Positions 21,101-30,703 of a stretch of 64,000 nucleotides of DNA are shown piece after piece. The notes beneath the pieces are model-generated. The model saw nothing but the letters and a program-made list of their open reading frames with translations. It had not been told where the DNA came from and searched no databases. Numbering within the stretch: position 1 is the stretch's first letter; each line of letters opens with the position of its first letter. The position numbers and the translations under genes were made by a program. This DNA is from Bolinopsis microptera (taxonomy: Eukaryota > Ctenophora > Tentaculata > Lobata > Bolinopsidae), in NCBI RefSeq assembly GCF_026151205.1, contig NC_087072.1, forward strand, positions 16,321,669 through 16,385,668, read 5' to 3'.

Positions 21101-22385
21101 ATGATTTAAGTACATCGAGTCCCACGCTAGAAGTCTAATAAAGTTTTCCTATAAAGTCAGCTCAAATTATCTTACCCTTCTTAGTGTCATCTCCGTTTTC
21201 AATGGAAGACGATGCGTTGCGTTTCCTCTTGGCTGCTGGTGGAATACTAGTTGCTTCTTTTTGAGCTATCACATCCTTCAGCGAGGCTTTAGCCGCTTCC
21301 TTAACTTCTTCAGCTCTACTCAGCTTTAGTTGATCACTCTAAAGACATGATACAGGATTACAAAGGTTATAAACCAAACTTCGTACATGGCCAGGGAGAC
21401 AGGTTTTTAACTATAAACTTGATGTACAGTAGAACCCCGATTTACCGCCCCCCGATTTAGCATGAACCCCAATTTACCCCGCCCCGATTTAGCATAAACC
21501 CCCGATTTACCACGCCCCGATTTAGCATAACCCCAATTTACCGCCCCCGATTTAGTATAAACCCCGATTTACCGCGCCCCGATTTAGCATACACCCCGAT
21601 TTAGCATAAACCCCGATTTAGCATATACCCCGATTTACCGCGGCCATCTCCAAGCTCCCTTTCCCCAAATAAGGCTTAACACATATGATGTAAACAAACA
21701 AAACCCCGAATTATTGCGAACCCCGATTTACCGCGGATGTTTGCTTTCTTCAAACTCCGCAGTAAATCGGGGTTTTACTGTACATGATATCAAAGGAACA
21801 CAAATACAATCATTAAATACATAAGTTTGGAAATTAGAAATATACTAGAGTTTTGTTTGTTCAGTTATTCAGTAAGAGTAAATTTACCTTATAAAGCTTG
21901 TCAAGCTCTATTATTTTCTTGGGGAAAACATCCTTGAGAATTTCCTCCACCTGAAGAAATTAGTATTTAAAATAAAGGAATTCAATATTATGGAACTGAG
22001 TAATTCAACTAAACCAGAACAATGATGGACGGCTTGAGCCAATTTAAAATGTTGATATATTCTGTAAGAACATAAGAAACATAAAACAGCTCACTTCCTG
22101 GCAGAATTCATTCTTGTATTTATCAACCTGAGAGGATAAGATTATTTACGGAGTGTAGTTAAAATCTAAGCCGCGTTTCAGTTCAAATCTATCTTTTTTT
22201 GTTTACAATTTACATACAGTATAAATTATAATAGGTTATTTCCGTACACAATGCCCCGAATACATATTAGTTATAAAATAATAAAAAACCAAAACCAAAA
22301 GTTACAATGTTCAGGAATATAACTGATGGCTGAGTCTACTTACGATAGCAGTATTTTCTTGGCTTGTTAGCGTCGTTCTGCTCAT
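18102..22385 (-). CDS. PSME3: proteasome activator PA28-gamma (PSME3), complete, 11 exons
   Basis: Minus-strand exons: 22344-22385, 22095-22127, 21888-21950, 21176-21338, 20944-20978, 20463-20528, 19560-19628, 18701-18768, 18545-18599, 18314-18400, 18102-18182. All junctions are GT-AG and in frame, giving 253 residues, almost the same as human PSME3 (254). Landmarks: VFPKKIIELDKLY near the N-terminus; a variable insert with basic stretch AAKRKRN (nuclear-localisation-like, as in PA28-gamma); FLKPEIRELIEYCNKIKMWI; the activation-loop region IEDGNNFGVSIQ; KIVKYPHLEDYVKYLTELDE; and the C-terminus NLEKIKQPRSQMSSNLY, the tail that docks on the 20S core. PA28-gamma forms a heptameric nuclear cap that stimulates ATP-independent proteolysis. 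The first two exons and exon 5 (35 bp) are tiny. A pogo-like MITE sits in the intron between exons 3 and 4. Confidence 0.96.
20551..20615. repeat. (AGAAT)n microsatellite, 13 copies
   Basis: Thirteen perfect AGAAT units, followed by one AAAAT-type variant, lie in the PSME3 intron just upstream (on the gene strand) of exon 6. Confidence 0.95.
21427..21780. mobile_element. 354-bp pogo/Tigger-like MITE in a PSME3 intron
   Basis: The ends are CAGTAGAACCCCGATTTACC and, inverted, CAGTAAAACCCCGATTTACT, flanked by TA on both sides (21425-21426 and 21781-21782). TIRs beginning CAGTA with a TA duplication are the hallmark of Tc1/mariner superfamily elements of the pogo/Tigger type. The interior is built from about ten copies of ACCCCGATTTACCGC / CCCCGATTTAGCATAA, i.e. 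the TIR motif repeated in tandem. No transposase. Confidence 0.88.
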
Positions 22386-22819
22386 TGAATACTTGTACTA
22401 AGTTTGTGTGATGAAATTAGTAAATGTTACCCTTTCTTAACTTACAGCTCCATTGTTATTAGTACTCAGTTATATTTTGGGTACTACCAGTAATAAACAA
22501 TATATCATAGAGAGTCTCAAAATAAATGTGGATATGCTGAATACAAACTTTAAAATATTTTACACGTAAAACAATAATATCAAGAGATGGGTAAGAGGCA
22601 CAAAGTTATTTCTGTAAAAATTTAAATCAAGTGTAACAATCAGTTTACAAAATCCCTGCATGAATATATTAACAGCAGTAAGAATTGCCCAAAAAACGAA
22701 GTCATCTATTGATTAATTCTGGTAAAAACACAAACATAAAATGTTCAAATCAAACTAAAATACACAAGTCCATCGAATTTTATTAGTGAATTGGGAACAA
22801 ACTTAGATCCACTAAGATG

Positions 22820-23329
22820 TTATGAAAAAATGGACTGAGCTTCTGATTTAGCTTTTTCTAACTCCTGGATAAGAGAATCTAACTCTTCCTCGTTACACTC
22901 TACAATAACATCAGACTGGTTTTTTATACTGAATGATAAAGTCACCAGAGGTTCACTGAGGTTTGAGATAGAGTTACTTTCTAATACTAAATTAGCTTTC
23001 CAGTCAAAATTTAGCAGATCTTCCTGATTGGCTAGGAAATTATCTTTAAAACTGTCAATTATGTTATCAGATTCAGCCTTTAAAATCTGCAGAAGAGTTC
23101 CATCAATGTTGTCTCTTTTGTTTGTAACATAACTTTCTGTGTCCTTGAGGATTGCATCAAAACATATCATAATTAAGGCTGGGTCAACTTCCGGAAATGA
23201 TTTGCAAAGATCTGTGAGTGATACTGTGGAAGCATCACTGATACGATAAATACATTTCTTGATGAACTCCAACTTTTTATCTTCTCCAACATTTTCCAGT
23301 ATCAACATAGGGTTATCGTCATCATTCAT
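22820..23329 (-). CDS. COMM domain-containing protein, single exon
   Basis: An intronless 169-residue frame on the minus strand, ATG at 23329, stop TAA at 22820-22822. The C-terminal ~65 residues carry the COMM domain signature: LLNFDWKANLVLESNSISNL, then EPLVTLSFSIKNQ, and a final helix EEELDSLIQELEKAKSEAQS. The N-terminal ~100 residues are helical, with EDKKLEFIKKCIYRI and VDPALIMICFDAIL, the usual HN-domain position. COMMD proteins form hetero-oligomers in the Commander complex that recycles membrane cargo from endosomes. The tail most resembles COMMD8 or COMMD4 by eye, but I cannot assign the paralogue. AATAAA on the minus strand at 22778-22783 is a likely poly(A) signal. The gene lies 435 bp upstream of PSME3 in the same orientation and probably has its own promoter. 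Confidence 0.88.
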   Translation of the reverse strand: MNDDDNPMLILENVGEDKKLEFIKKCIYRISDASTVSLTDLCKSFPEVDPALIMICFDAILKDTESYVTNKRDNIDGTLLQILKAESDNIIDSFKDNFLANQEDLLNFDWKANLVLESNSISNLSEPLVTLSFSIKNQSDVIVECNEEELDSLIQELEKAKSEAQSIFS

Positions 23330-24507
23330 CTTTGAAACCTCAACAAAGACTACATTATTTTATTCATTCATACTTCCTGAAATGAACATATCAGATGCCT
23401 GAATTTATGAAACAATTAAGAATCGAGAATATGTAGTTAAATTTGATTTACATTTCAATTCATATCAGATCAGTTATAAATAACAAGAAAATTAAATGCT
23501 ATGTCTAATTTATTAAATTTTAATTTTAACTTAAATTATTTGTTAAAGGCAACTTATAGATCATGATTGATTATAGTGACTGTGACAAGCTTTAAATACC
23601 CTAATTAAGCTAAATGTACGATTCGAAAGTAGTTTATATGTCAGGCCGAAATTTTAATTGTACAATCTGTTGTTATCAAACCTTAGCCTTGTCAATCTTG
23701 GGTTAGCTTCGATCTAGCTTGCTTAGGCCACGATAACGAGTATCTCCACCGCTATCGGTTCCATAGGTAGTAAATGCGACTACAAATTATTGACTCTTGC
23801 TACCAACTCACTCCAACAGAGAATTTCTGTTAGGCCCAGTGTAACAAGGGGTAGGAAACGTACGAAGAAATCTATCAAGCACTGCCTTGACCTGGTTCAT
23901 GGTCGAGATTGTCTTGATATCAGGTGGAACAAATTGCACAGTGCAGAGGTTATAGATGAAAATGAATGGAATCTCATCGTGTTAATACTACTGTACCTGG
24001 AGCTGCCAAGAGGTCGAAGATATGTAACCTTCACCTAACAGAATACGGAACTCTCTCATATCTCACTTATTTGTCACCGCTAGTCAGCTTTGCTCGATTG
24101 AAATTGAACGAGGAGTCCTTTCCGTTCACTTTGAAGGCACCACAAGAAAGACTCCTTTTCTGACGGAGCAATAAAACAGGAACATGTCTAAGTGACCTAA
24201 CGTACCATCAGCGGCTTTATTACTCGATAATTAAAATTGGTTAGCGAATGTCATGGTAGCGCTCGATTCAATACGTTTTTCAACATGCGCGACACTTAAA
24301 ACTAAAAATTTAAGAACATATTTTATTTTGTGTATATTTAGTGAAAAAAGTTTTAATAAAATAACTATTATAAATATTATTTTTATTTAAGATTAGATGA
24401 TTATATGAAAATTATAAACTTCTGTGTCATGCGTGTTTGGTGTTGAAACTTCATTTTTTGTTTTTACAATTTAAAAATTGTTTATTATTATGAAACCACA
24501 TACAACT
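23330..24507. other. intergenic stretch with a shared repeat fragment
   Basis: No gene is recognised. About 60 bp at 23955-24020 (GAATGGAATCTCATCGTGTT and on to CCTGGAGCT) match 6101-6165, next to a LINE scrap there, so this is probably transposon debris. The remainder up to 24507 is AT-rich and featureless. Confidence 0.5.
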
Positions 24508-24703
24508 TTGTATCACATAGTGACCCCCATTGTCGTTTCACTATAATATAGCTTGATCTCGACTCTGTAGAGTTTCTACGATACAGGGGAAGCCGCGCAC
24601 TCATAGTCATACATTGTATGACCAGCCGCGCACGAGTGCGCGGCTCTCCTGTATCGTAGAAACTCTACAGTGAAACGACCGTGGGGGTCACGATGTGATA
24701 CAA
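24508..24703. mobile_element. 196-bp fold-back element, CACGACGTGATACAA family
   Basis: The left arm TTGTATCACATAGTGACCCC at 24508 is mirrored by GGGGTCACGATGTGATACAA ending at 24703. Inner paired modules are GTAGAGTTTCTACGATACAG and its inverse, and GCCGCGCAC/GTGCGCGGC around a central CATACATTGTATGA. Related copies lie at 8780-9085 and about 6280. No ORF; target duplication not clear. Confidence 0.78.
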
Positions 24704-24722
24704 GTGGGGGTCACGACGTGAT

Positions 24723-25087
24723 CACAGGGGGGCTGAAACCAGGATTTCGATCAAATGCTGCCATTTGTAGTCAAACGTCGCCAACAGTTGCTTTCGTCCA
24801 ATAAAATCGCTGCATTTTGCTTGTAGCGCGATGCACTACTGGGTCGCGCGCGCGCATCCAATAATGCTTCTCGCAACCGTATGCAGATCGGCGAGATGCG
24901 AAGGATTGACATCGTGAATCAACATTTTGCAAGTCAGTATGCATAATTGAATTACATATATTCATATGCGGACTGCGGAGCTTGCCTTGCAAAATGCAGC
25001 GATTTCATTGGACGAGAGCAACTTTTGGCGACGTTTGACTACACATGGCAGCGTTTGATTGAAAACCTGGTTTCAGCTCCCCCTGTG
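24723..25087. mobile_element. 365-bp element with ~98-bp TIRs starting CACAGGGGG
   Basis: Left TIR 24723-24820 (CACAGGGGGGCTGAAACCAG...) and right TIR 24989-25087 (inverse, CACAGGGGGAGCTGAAACCA) are about 90% alike over ~98 bp. The flanks are TGAT at 24719-24722 and 25088-25091. The restored target, GACGTGATACAAG, is exactly the end motif of the neighbouring fold-back family, so the insertion point and a 4-bp duplication are supported. CAC-start TIRs with a 4-bp duplication fit the Chapaev branch of CMC elements; this is an inference. The interior holds part of another GC-rich fold-back module (GTAGCGCGATGCACTACTGG) seen also at 25130-25245 and 26310-26425 in inverse orientation. Confidence 0.8.
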
Positions 25088-26430
25088 TGATACAAGTGGG
25101 TCAAATCATACAACGTATGACAATTGATTGATTCACGATGTCAATCCTTCGCAGCTCGGTGAGGCACAGTGGTGCATCTCGCCGATCTACCGAGAAGCAT
25201 TATTTGATGCGCGCGCGACCCAGTAGTGCATCGCGCTACAAGACAATTGACAAATACAACTTGAGCCGCACATTTTACAAAATAGTTGTTAATTATTGAA
25301 TAAACAATAAATAATAATCCGTTTATTATTAATTTTATAAATTAACCATTTTCGCAACTAAAAAAATGTTGAATATTTAAATAAAATTTGAATGTGCAAC
25401 CAATTGTTAATTGTTGCTATAATAAAAACAAATCGAATCAAATAATATTTAATTCTAAATTTACAGTATATGTTTAATTTTGTATGTTGTAGCACGATCA
25501 TTCACGGGTGATATTTGTTCCATGTCCATATATTGGACCGTCGACGAGTCCAACTAGCGGCGCGCGTCCTGGTAGGTTGTAAACCTACAATGTACAACAC
25601 AATCAGCAATGTTGTACTTAATGAGGCCGCGCCGCGTATCAAATAATGTTTATCGCAACCACAAATGAAAAAGGTGCAAATTACATGTCTACTTGCAACT
25701 TGGAGGACACACGCAAATTATCATTTTTACTTCGCATCGACGATATCGTTGCTTAGTTAATTCGCAGAGCAACGATCTGGATCGAAGGGTTGACATCGTC
25801 TATCAATATGTCTACTGAAAGTTTCAGTGGGCACGTTTTGGTTTCCTGCAATTGCACATTTCCCGCAGCCTTTTTGTTGTCTCCTTCTGAGCTATGTGTC
25901 TGGTGCTCACTAGGATTTAACGAGTGATACTCGTAGAATATAAAACTAAAATATTTGTTCCAACTCGGCGCGCGTCTTGGTAGGTTTTAAACCTACAAAC
26001 TAGAATGAATTTTATTACATTAGGTAGGCAACTGGATGAAAAATTGCGAAACCGGTGTCCTCTGGGGAATTGCTTTTTTGGACTAGTGAAAATTAAATCA
26101 AGTGATGCAATTGGCATGAGAGCACAATACACAAGTAACGGAAATTGTCCACTGCTACTGAAATATCATCAATCAAGTATATATTATACACATGTACTCC
26201 ATCATAGGAGCAGGGATGAGGTTGTAAAAGACTTCTGATAAAGGGGTCTCATATTTCTTCTCCATTTTCTTGCCTTTGTAACCTCATAAGGTGATGAGCA
26301 TTGTCCTTTCACCTTGATTCACGATGTCAATCCTTCGCATCTCGCCGATCTGCATACGAGGTGTGGTTGCGAGAAGCATTATTGGATGCGCGCGCGCGAC
26401 CCAGTAGTGCATCGCGCTACAACCTTTCAC
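25088..26430. repeat. further MITE/fold-back fragments, no gene
   Basis: The inverse GTAGCGCGATGCACTACTGG module is at 25130-25245 and again at 26310-26425. The GGCGCGCGTCCTGGTAGGTT module with the palindrome GTAGGTTGTAAACCTAC is near 25560-25595, and a variant GTAGGTTTTAAACCTAC near 25980-25998. The sequence between is AT-rich. Short frames here contain no recognisable domain. Confidence 0.65.
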
Positions 26431-26439
26431 CTAACCATG

Positions 26440-26966
26440 TGCTTTCCACCACTGCAGGCATGCTTGTTTCACAAGCCGGGTCGGCGGCGTGCGCTACTGC
26501 AAGCGCAAGGGCTCTGTTTAGAGCAACATTGTTCTTAACATTGCGGATCTTATTTTTGTCCTCACATGCCTCACCACGTCGCAATATCTGTCTTTCTTTT
26601 TCCTGGCTATAAGGTCTGCTAATCTGTTTACAAACTGCTTACACTCTTTGGACATGCCTCCAGATGTGAGAAATACAGCCAGGGTGAAGACTGAAGGTGG
26701 CCCTCTTCACATTCAACACTCTCTCTAAGTACCCATCCTTCTTCTCCTTCTCGTTCTCTTCGTATATTTCTCTTCTGGGGAATTGCTTGCCTGGCAATCT
26801 GAAAATATGTTTTTCTATATTGGTTGTCAAGTTGAAGCTGTATGGGATTCCTGGATCTCTTCCTGTTGTCTCGTGGCAGGGTGGTGTTAGTGTCTATAAA
26901 CTCCAGCTGGTGGTCATGGCCGCTATCTTTAAGTGTTGTTCCGTAGACCCCTTTTGTTTTGTCCAA
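26440..26966 (-). pseudogene. fragment of a transposon-encoded protein (GGM...EC type)
   Basis: On the minus strand, reading from 26966 down, three frames in turn give NIEKHIFRLPGKQFPRREIY, then a segment reading TSGGMSKECKQFVNRLADLI and on into ARKKKDRYCDVVRHVRTKIR. The pattern 'TPLVF..GGMgrEc..F..rLa.liarKr...y..v..hiRt.lrfallrs' is one I know from the C-terminal part of retroelement-associated ORFs common in cnidarians, molluscs and other invertebrates. At least two frameshifts make this copy dead. The upstream part of the ORF is missing. A related scrap (LTRALSLAVAR) occurs near 7440-7490. Confidence 0.6.
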
Positions 26967-27679
26967 CTCTTCTTTATTGCAGAATGTGCTTCATCTTTGG
27001 TTAAGCATAGTCTATTTTACAGGGCCATAATTCCATTTTTGAACTTGGGTGATCACAGCCGAGCAAGCAATGCCTGCTCTGGTTTGTCAACTGTAGCAGC
27101 GTACAAAGCACGGTGTGCGCAGAGCCCAATTCAGGGGTTCAAGGGGCAAATTTTTTACTTTTTGAGTACAAAATTTTGAATTTTTTAGCAATTGGAAATA
27201 ATCTTGCACTTATGTATAGAAGCATTTTTAGATAGTAAATTTAATCTTAAATGTGATAATCTAGAATAAAAAGTGACAGTGATCTGATTTTTTAACGGTG
27301 GGCACTTTTCAGGCCTAATGATCAGGTTGATGATAATACAATTATTATCAGAACATTCTACATAACCGACTACGTAAAAATGATGATTTGGTTACCCGAT
27401 ATAGTAAGTAATTTGTGGATGTTAGTATACGTAATGACCAACAAAGCCTTAATTTTTATTTCAATGTTTTTATTTCGCTGATTAATGATACAGAATCAGT
27501 TTTACTGACTTACATAAAGTTGGCAATATTCTAGATTAATCAAAGCTTTGGTTTATTTGCTCGATTCATTCTATTATGTGAAAGCTCTAATTTTTGCGTT
27601 CCTGAATTGTTTAATACATCTTCCTACAGACTCTAAACATCTAAAATATCCATAGTTTATACAAATCCCACCCTGTAGC

Positions 27680-28890
27680 AGAAATGTCGTAAGGGTTCAG
27701 TATCCCCCAAGCTCGAGATCGCCTGGCCTCCAAAACTCGAGAAAAGAGCAACAAGTATAAAACACCTGACTTGTTCTACAAAGACCATAAGACGATGGCA
27801 CACGGAGGCAGATCTGAGCAACACCCGAGACTGTGTGCCCGACCTGCCGGAGAACAGCGAGGTGAAGAACGTGTACAAGTTGTTAATAAACATACAATGT
27901 ACAAGTGTTATAAACGTTTAAAAACGTCTTTTGATTAATTATATATCGTGGCTATGCGGGTACTATTAATTCGAGTAAAATGTATCGAGGGAATAAGTTA
28001 TGGGGCACATAATGGTATGTTTTTTCTTGCAGAGTGCGAGAAATTCTGAAGTCTGCCCCAACCAAAGGCTTGGATGGATGCCACTAGGGGAAGAGGTAAA
28101 AGTGATGCAATTGTTGCGGAGCAAAAGTATGGTCACCGAACAGGAGATAAAGAGTGTACTTAGCCTCTAAATGGAACCATCAGAACGAATCAATTCGTAA
28201 GATCACGAGGACCAATGTAACACATGATACGGCAGAAGGTATGAAATTGCTTGAAGCTAGAGATCCATCGTTGAGGTCTACGTGAAATTGCTAGTTTAGA
28301 AGTGTCTTATACAATTTATCTGACCCGATTTGCCCATCAGTAATGAACCGATCAGAATTCCTTTGATTCAGCTTACACATTTATTTTTGAAAATCCAATC
28401 AAGCAATAAAAATTGATGTTATTACAATTATCAATTAATAATTGATGAATGAATGAAAGAAAGCTTCTTGAAATCGGGTAGCCTGTGCAGACACGCCCGA
28501 TTCAAAGCTATCTACAGACCTACACAATTGCAAGTAAGTAGGTAAATATTCATGCTAGGCAAGTGGCAATTTAATTAATAATTAAATAATTAAAATAATT
28601 CTCAACACGAAGACCAGGATGTAGGAGGCACACCAAAAAGAGTTAGTGAGGATAGCTCAATTGAAAGCAATGATGTAGAGAAGATACTAGTGGTTGGCAG
28701 TGATGAAGACTCCGAAAAAAAAAAAGAAGAAGAAAGAAGAAGATCACGAAGAAGAAAAGGAAAAAAGGGGTCAGATCAATCCACGGAGGAGAAAGATACA
28801 GATCATGGAAAAAAAGAGGAGTTCAGAAAAGAAAAATAAAAAGAAGAAAAAAGGAGACTACATCCGACGGACAGTGAGGATTCAAAAGAA
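27680..28890 (+). pseudogene. exons of an unidentified gene, copy 1 (frames broken)
   Basis: At least three exon-like blocks are conserved among copies. The first (about 27680-27850) reads, after comparing the three copies, as FSIPPTRDRLASKLREK... with a Cys pair (VCPTCRRTAR) just before a GT splice site. The second starts after a TTGCAG acceptor near 28031 (EYLKSAPTKGLD..., MVTEQEIKSVL). The third, about 28600-28890, is acidic then Lys/Glu-rich (TPKRVSEDSSIESNDVEKIL) and ends with a stop. The C-terminal basic/acidic low complexity suggests a nuclear protein. I do not recognise the family. The frame is disrupted by indels that differ from copy to copy. Confidence 0.5.
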
Positions 28891-29611
28891 TGATCATGAG
28901 TTTTCGAGTTTTCTGAGTTTTCTGAACTACGATTTAATCTATAAAATACTGACAAAAAGTTATTTCAATAAAGTACAGTCAACCTAGAATGTTCACGGGA
29001 TAACAAGAAAACAACTATGATATGGATATAAAGGTATAAACTCTTGAATTAAACAGTTTATTTTGTCTACAAAGATCTCAAACAGGCTACGTTTTTTTGA
29101 CCAACTACGACGGAATTACAGTTTTGACAAATATTAATTGACTTAACGTCTACCACAGCCCTATTTACATTTTATATGTGATTGTTAAAGTACGAACATG
29201 ATTTTATAATGTTAAGAAGATACGAACAGAAGTAATTTCTTGTGTTTTAAATTGAAGGCAAAAATTAGAGTCATATCATTACAACTGTATTGCAATGTTT
29301 GCTTTTGGAGTGCCATAATCACGAAACCCTGCTTTAATATCCCGGACCGTTATTATAAATGATCTACAGATAACGCATGCTGTAGAGTGTAGACAACAAT
29401 TATTAAGAAACACAAGCACAACTGAAAAGCCAAAAGATCCTCAAACTAAACGATATCCTTCCCCTTCACATCATCTCCCGATCCGACCCAGGACCTCACA
29501 GCATCAGCTACCATCGAGTGAGATCGTCTTCCTGTCCCGCAAATGATATCTCCTAAATAGATACTGTTCTAACTACAGCACGCCGACTCTTGTCGGCGTA
29601 TTTGTTTTCAG

Positions 29612-30703
29612 GCACTTCAAACACTCCTTCCATTTCAAGTGACAAATCATTATTGAGTGTAGTTGATATTGAGACTAGGAAAGTACAGCATATGTATCAA
29701 AATCTCACGATAATCCGCTGTATGCACGTGTGAAGTCAGGGATGGGAAGGTATTCGCTACTGGGAATAGAACGAAGGTTAAGTTTTGAATTTTACTTTCT
29801 TTAGTTAATAAAGCTCAGTTATTATTATTGAATGTTTTCAGTGAGGTTGAGTAATAATTCTGAATATCTTGCTGATTCTCCTCAAAAAGTCAAAATATCA
29901 TTCAATCTTTCCAAATTATAGCCTTGTGCATTTAACACACTTTAACCTAATGCTTTTTTCCCAATTTACAGTTATAAAATTTGGGATCCTGAGAAAAGAA
30001 GAACCCATCGTGATGAAAAAACCAAGCACGACAACTTCATCTCCTCCTCTCAGTCGATTCCACAGGATCCACCCGGTAGCTGCATCTGGAGAAGGTCGCC
30101 TCTCTGTCTGGAACTCTCACGACAACGCAAACTCATAGCACTATCTGACAATTGACAGTGAGCTGTATTAACAATGACGTGGTGCGTACCAACAGTAAAG
30201 TTGTGAGCGGGACGGATATGGGGTGTGTTGAACATTTTATCGTGGACAACGGGGGGAAAAATCTAGACAGGATACCCGTTCAGGAGAAGTGAGCGTGGAT
30301 ACTGTGTTTGTTATTCTGAGGATATTCCAAGTTTTATGGATGTATGGACGGTGTTATCCGAGCTACCTCCCTCTTTCCTCACAAACCCTGACCCACATTT
30401 GGGATCACTCTGATAACTCTATATAGGACTTGTGTTTTCGCATGATGAATGAGGAGATCTTGTCAATAGGACAGTGATTATTTTGATCCGGGCGTGGTCC
30501 GTCGAGGAAACTGATGAGGATATTAAGAACTTTCTAGTTGAGGACATGATAAGGATAGTGGTGATTCAGAAGGATATGATGATGTATGAGTCAATTCGTC
30601 CAGAAGATGAGCAACCAAGAAAAAGAAATTAAAACTTAGTAGTTTCGAAGGAATTAAGTCGAACGAACCTGCTTGATTTTTTCTCAGCGGACTTAGCTAG
30701 CTT
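29612..30703 (+). pseudogene. WDR55: WDR55-like WD-repeat protein, C-terminal exons, copy 1 (frames broken)
   Basis: Two exons: about 29612-29777 and about 29972-30703, with TTTTCAG and TTTACAG acceptors. Reading through single-base errors with the help of copy 2, they encode LSISSDKSFCVCDIET, GDGKVFATGDERR, IKIWDLRKEEPIVM, DDFISSLSVDSTGSTLVAAS, GEGRLSVWN, LGCMDGVIRATSLFPHKP and a Lys-rich tail ending ADFFSDL. WDR55 has the same order, including the CTGSTDGVIRAVNILPN-type repeat and a terminal DDFF motif. WDR55 is a nucleolar beta-propeller protein required for ribosomal RNA processing. N-terminal exons were not located. The indel pattern looks like sequencing error, so the gene may be intact in the organism. 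Confidence 0.75.

Noticed and set aside
23790-24163. Plus-strand frames of 65-82 residues
   Set aside because: They overlap a repeat fragment shared with 6101-6165 and show no domain; best read as transposon debris.
24723-25087. hAT classification for the CACAGGGGG element with an 8-bp duplication
   Set aside because: An 8-bp duplication needs two mismatches, while a 4-bp TGAT duplication restores a known target exactly.
26697-27179. 160-residue plus-strand frame
   Set aside because: Overlaps antisense to the transposon fragment, whose minus-strand motifs are specific; the plus frame resembles nothing known.
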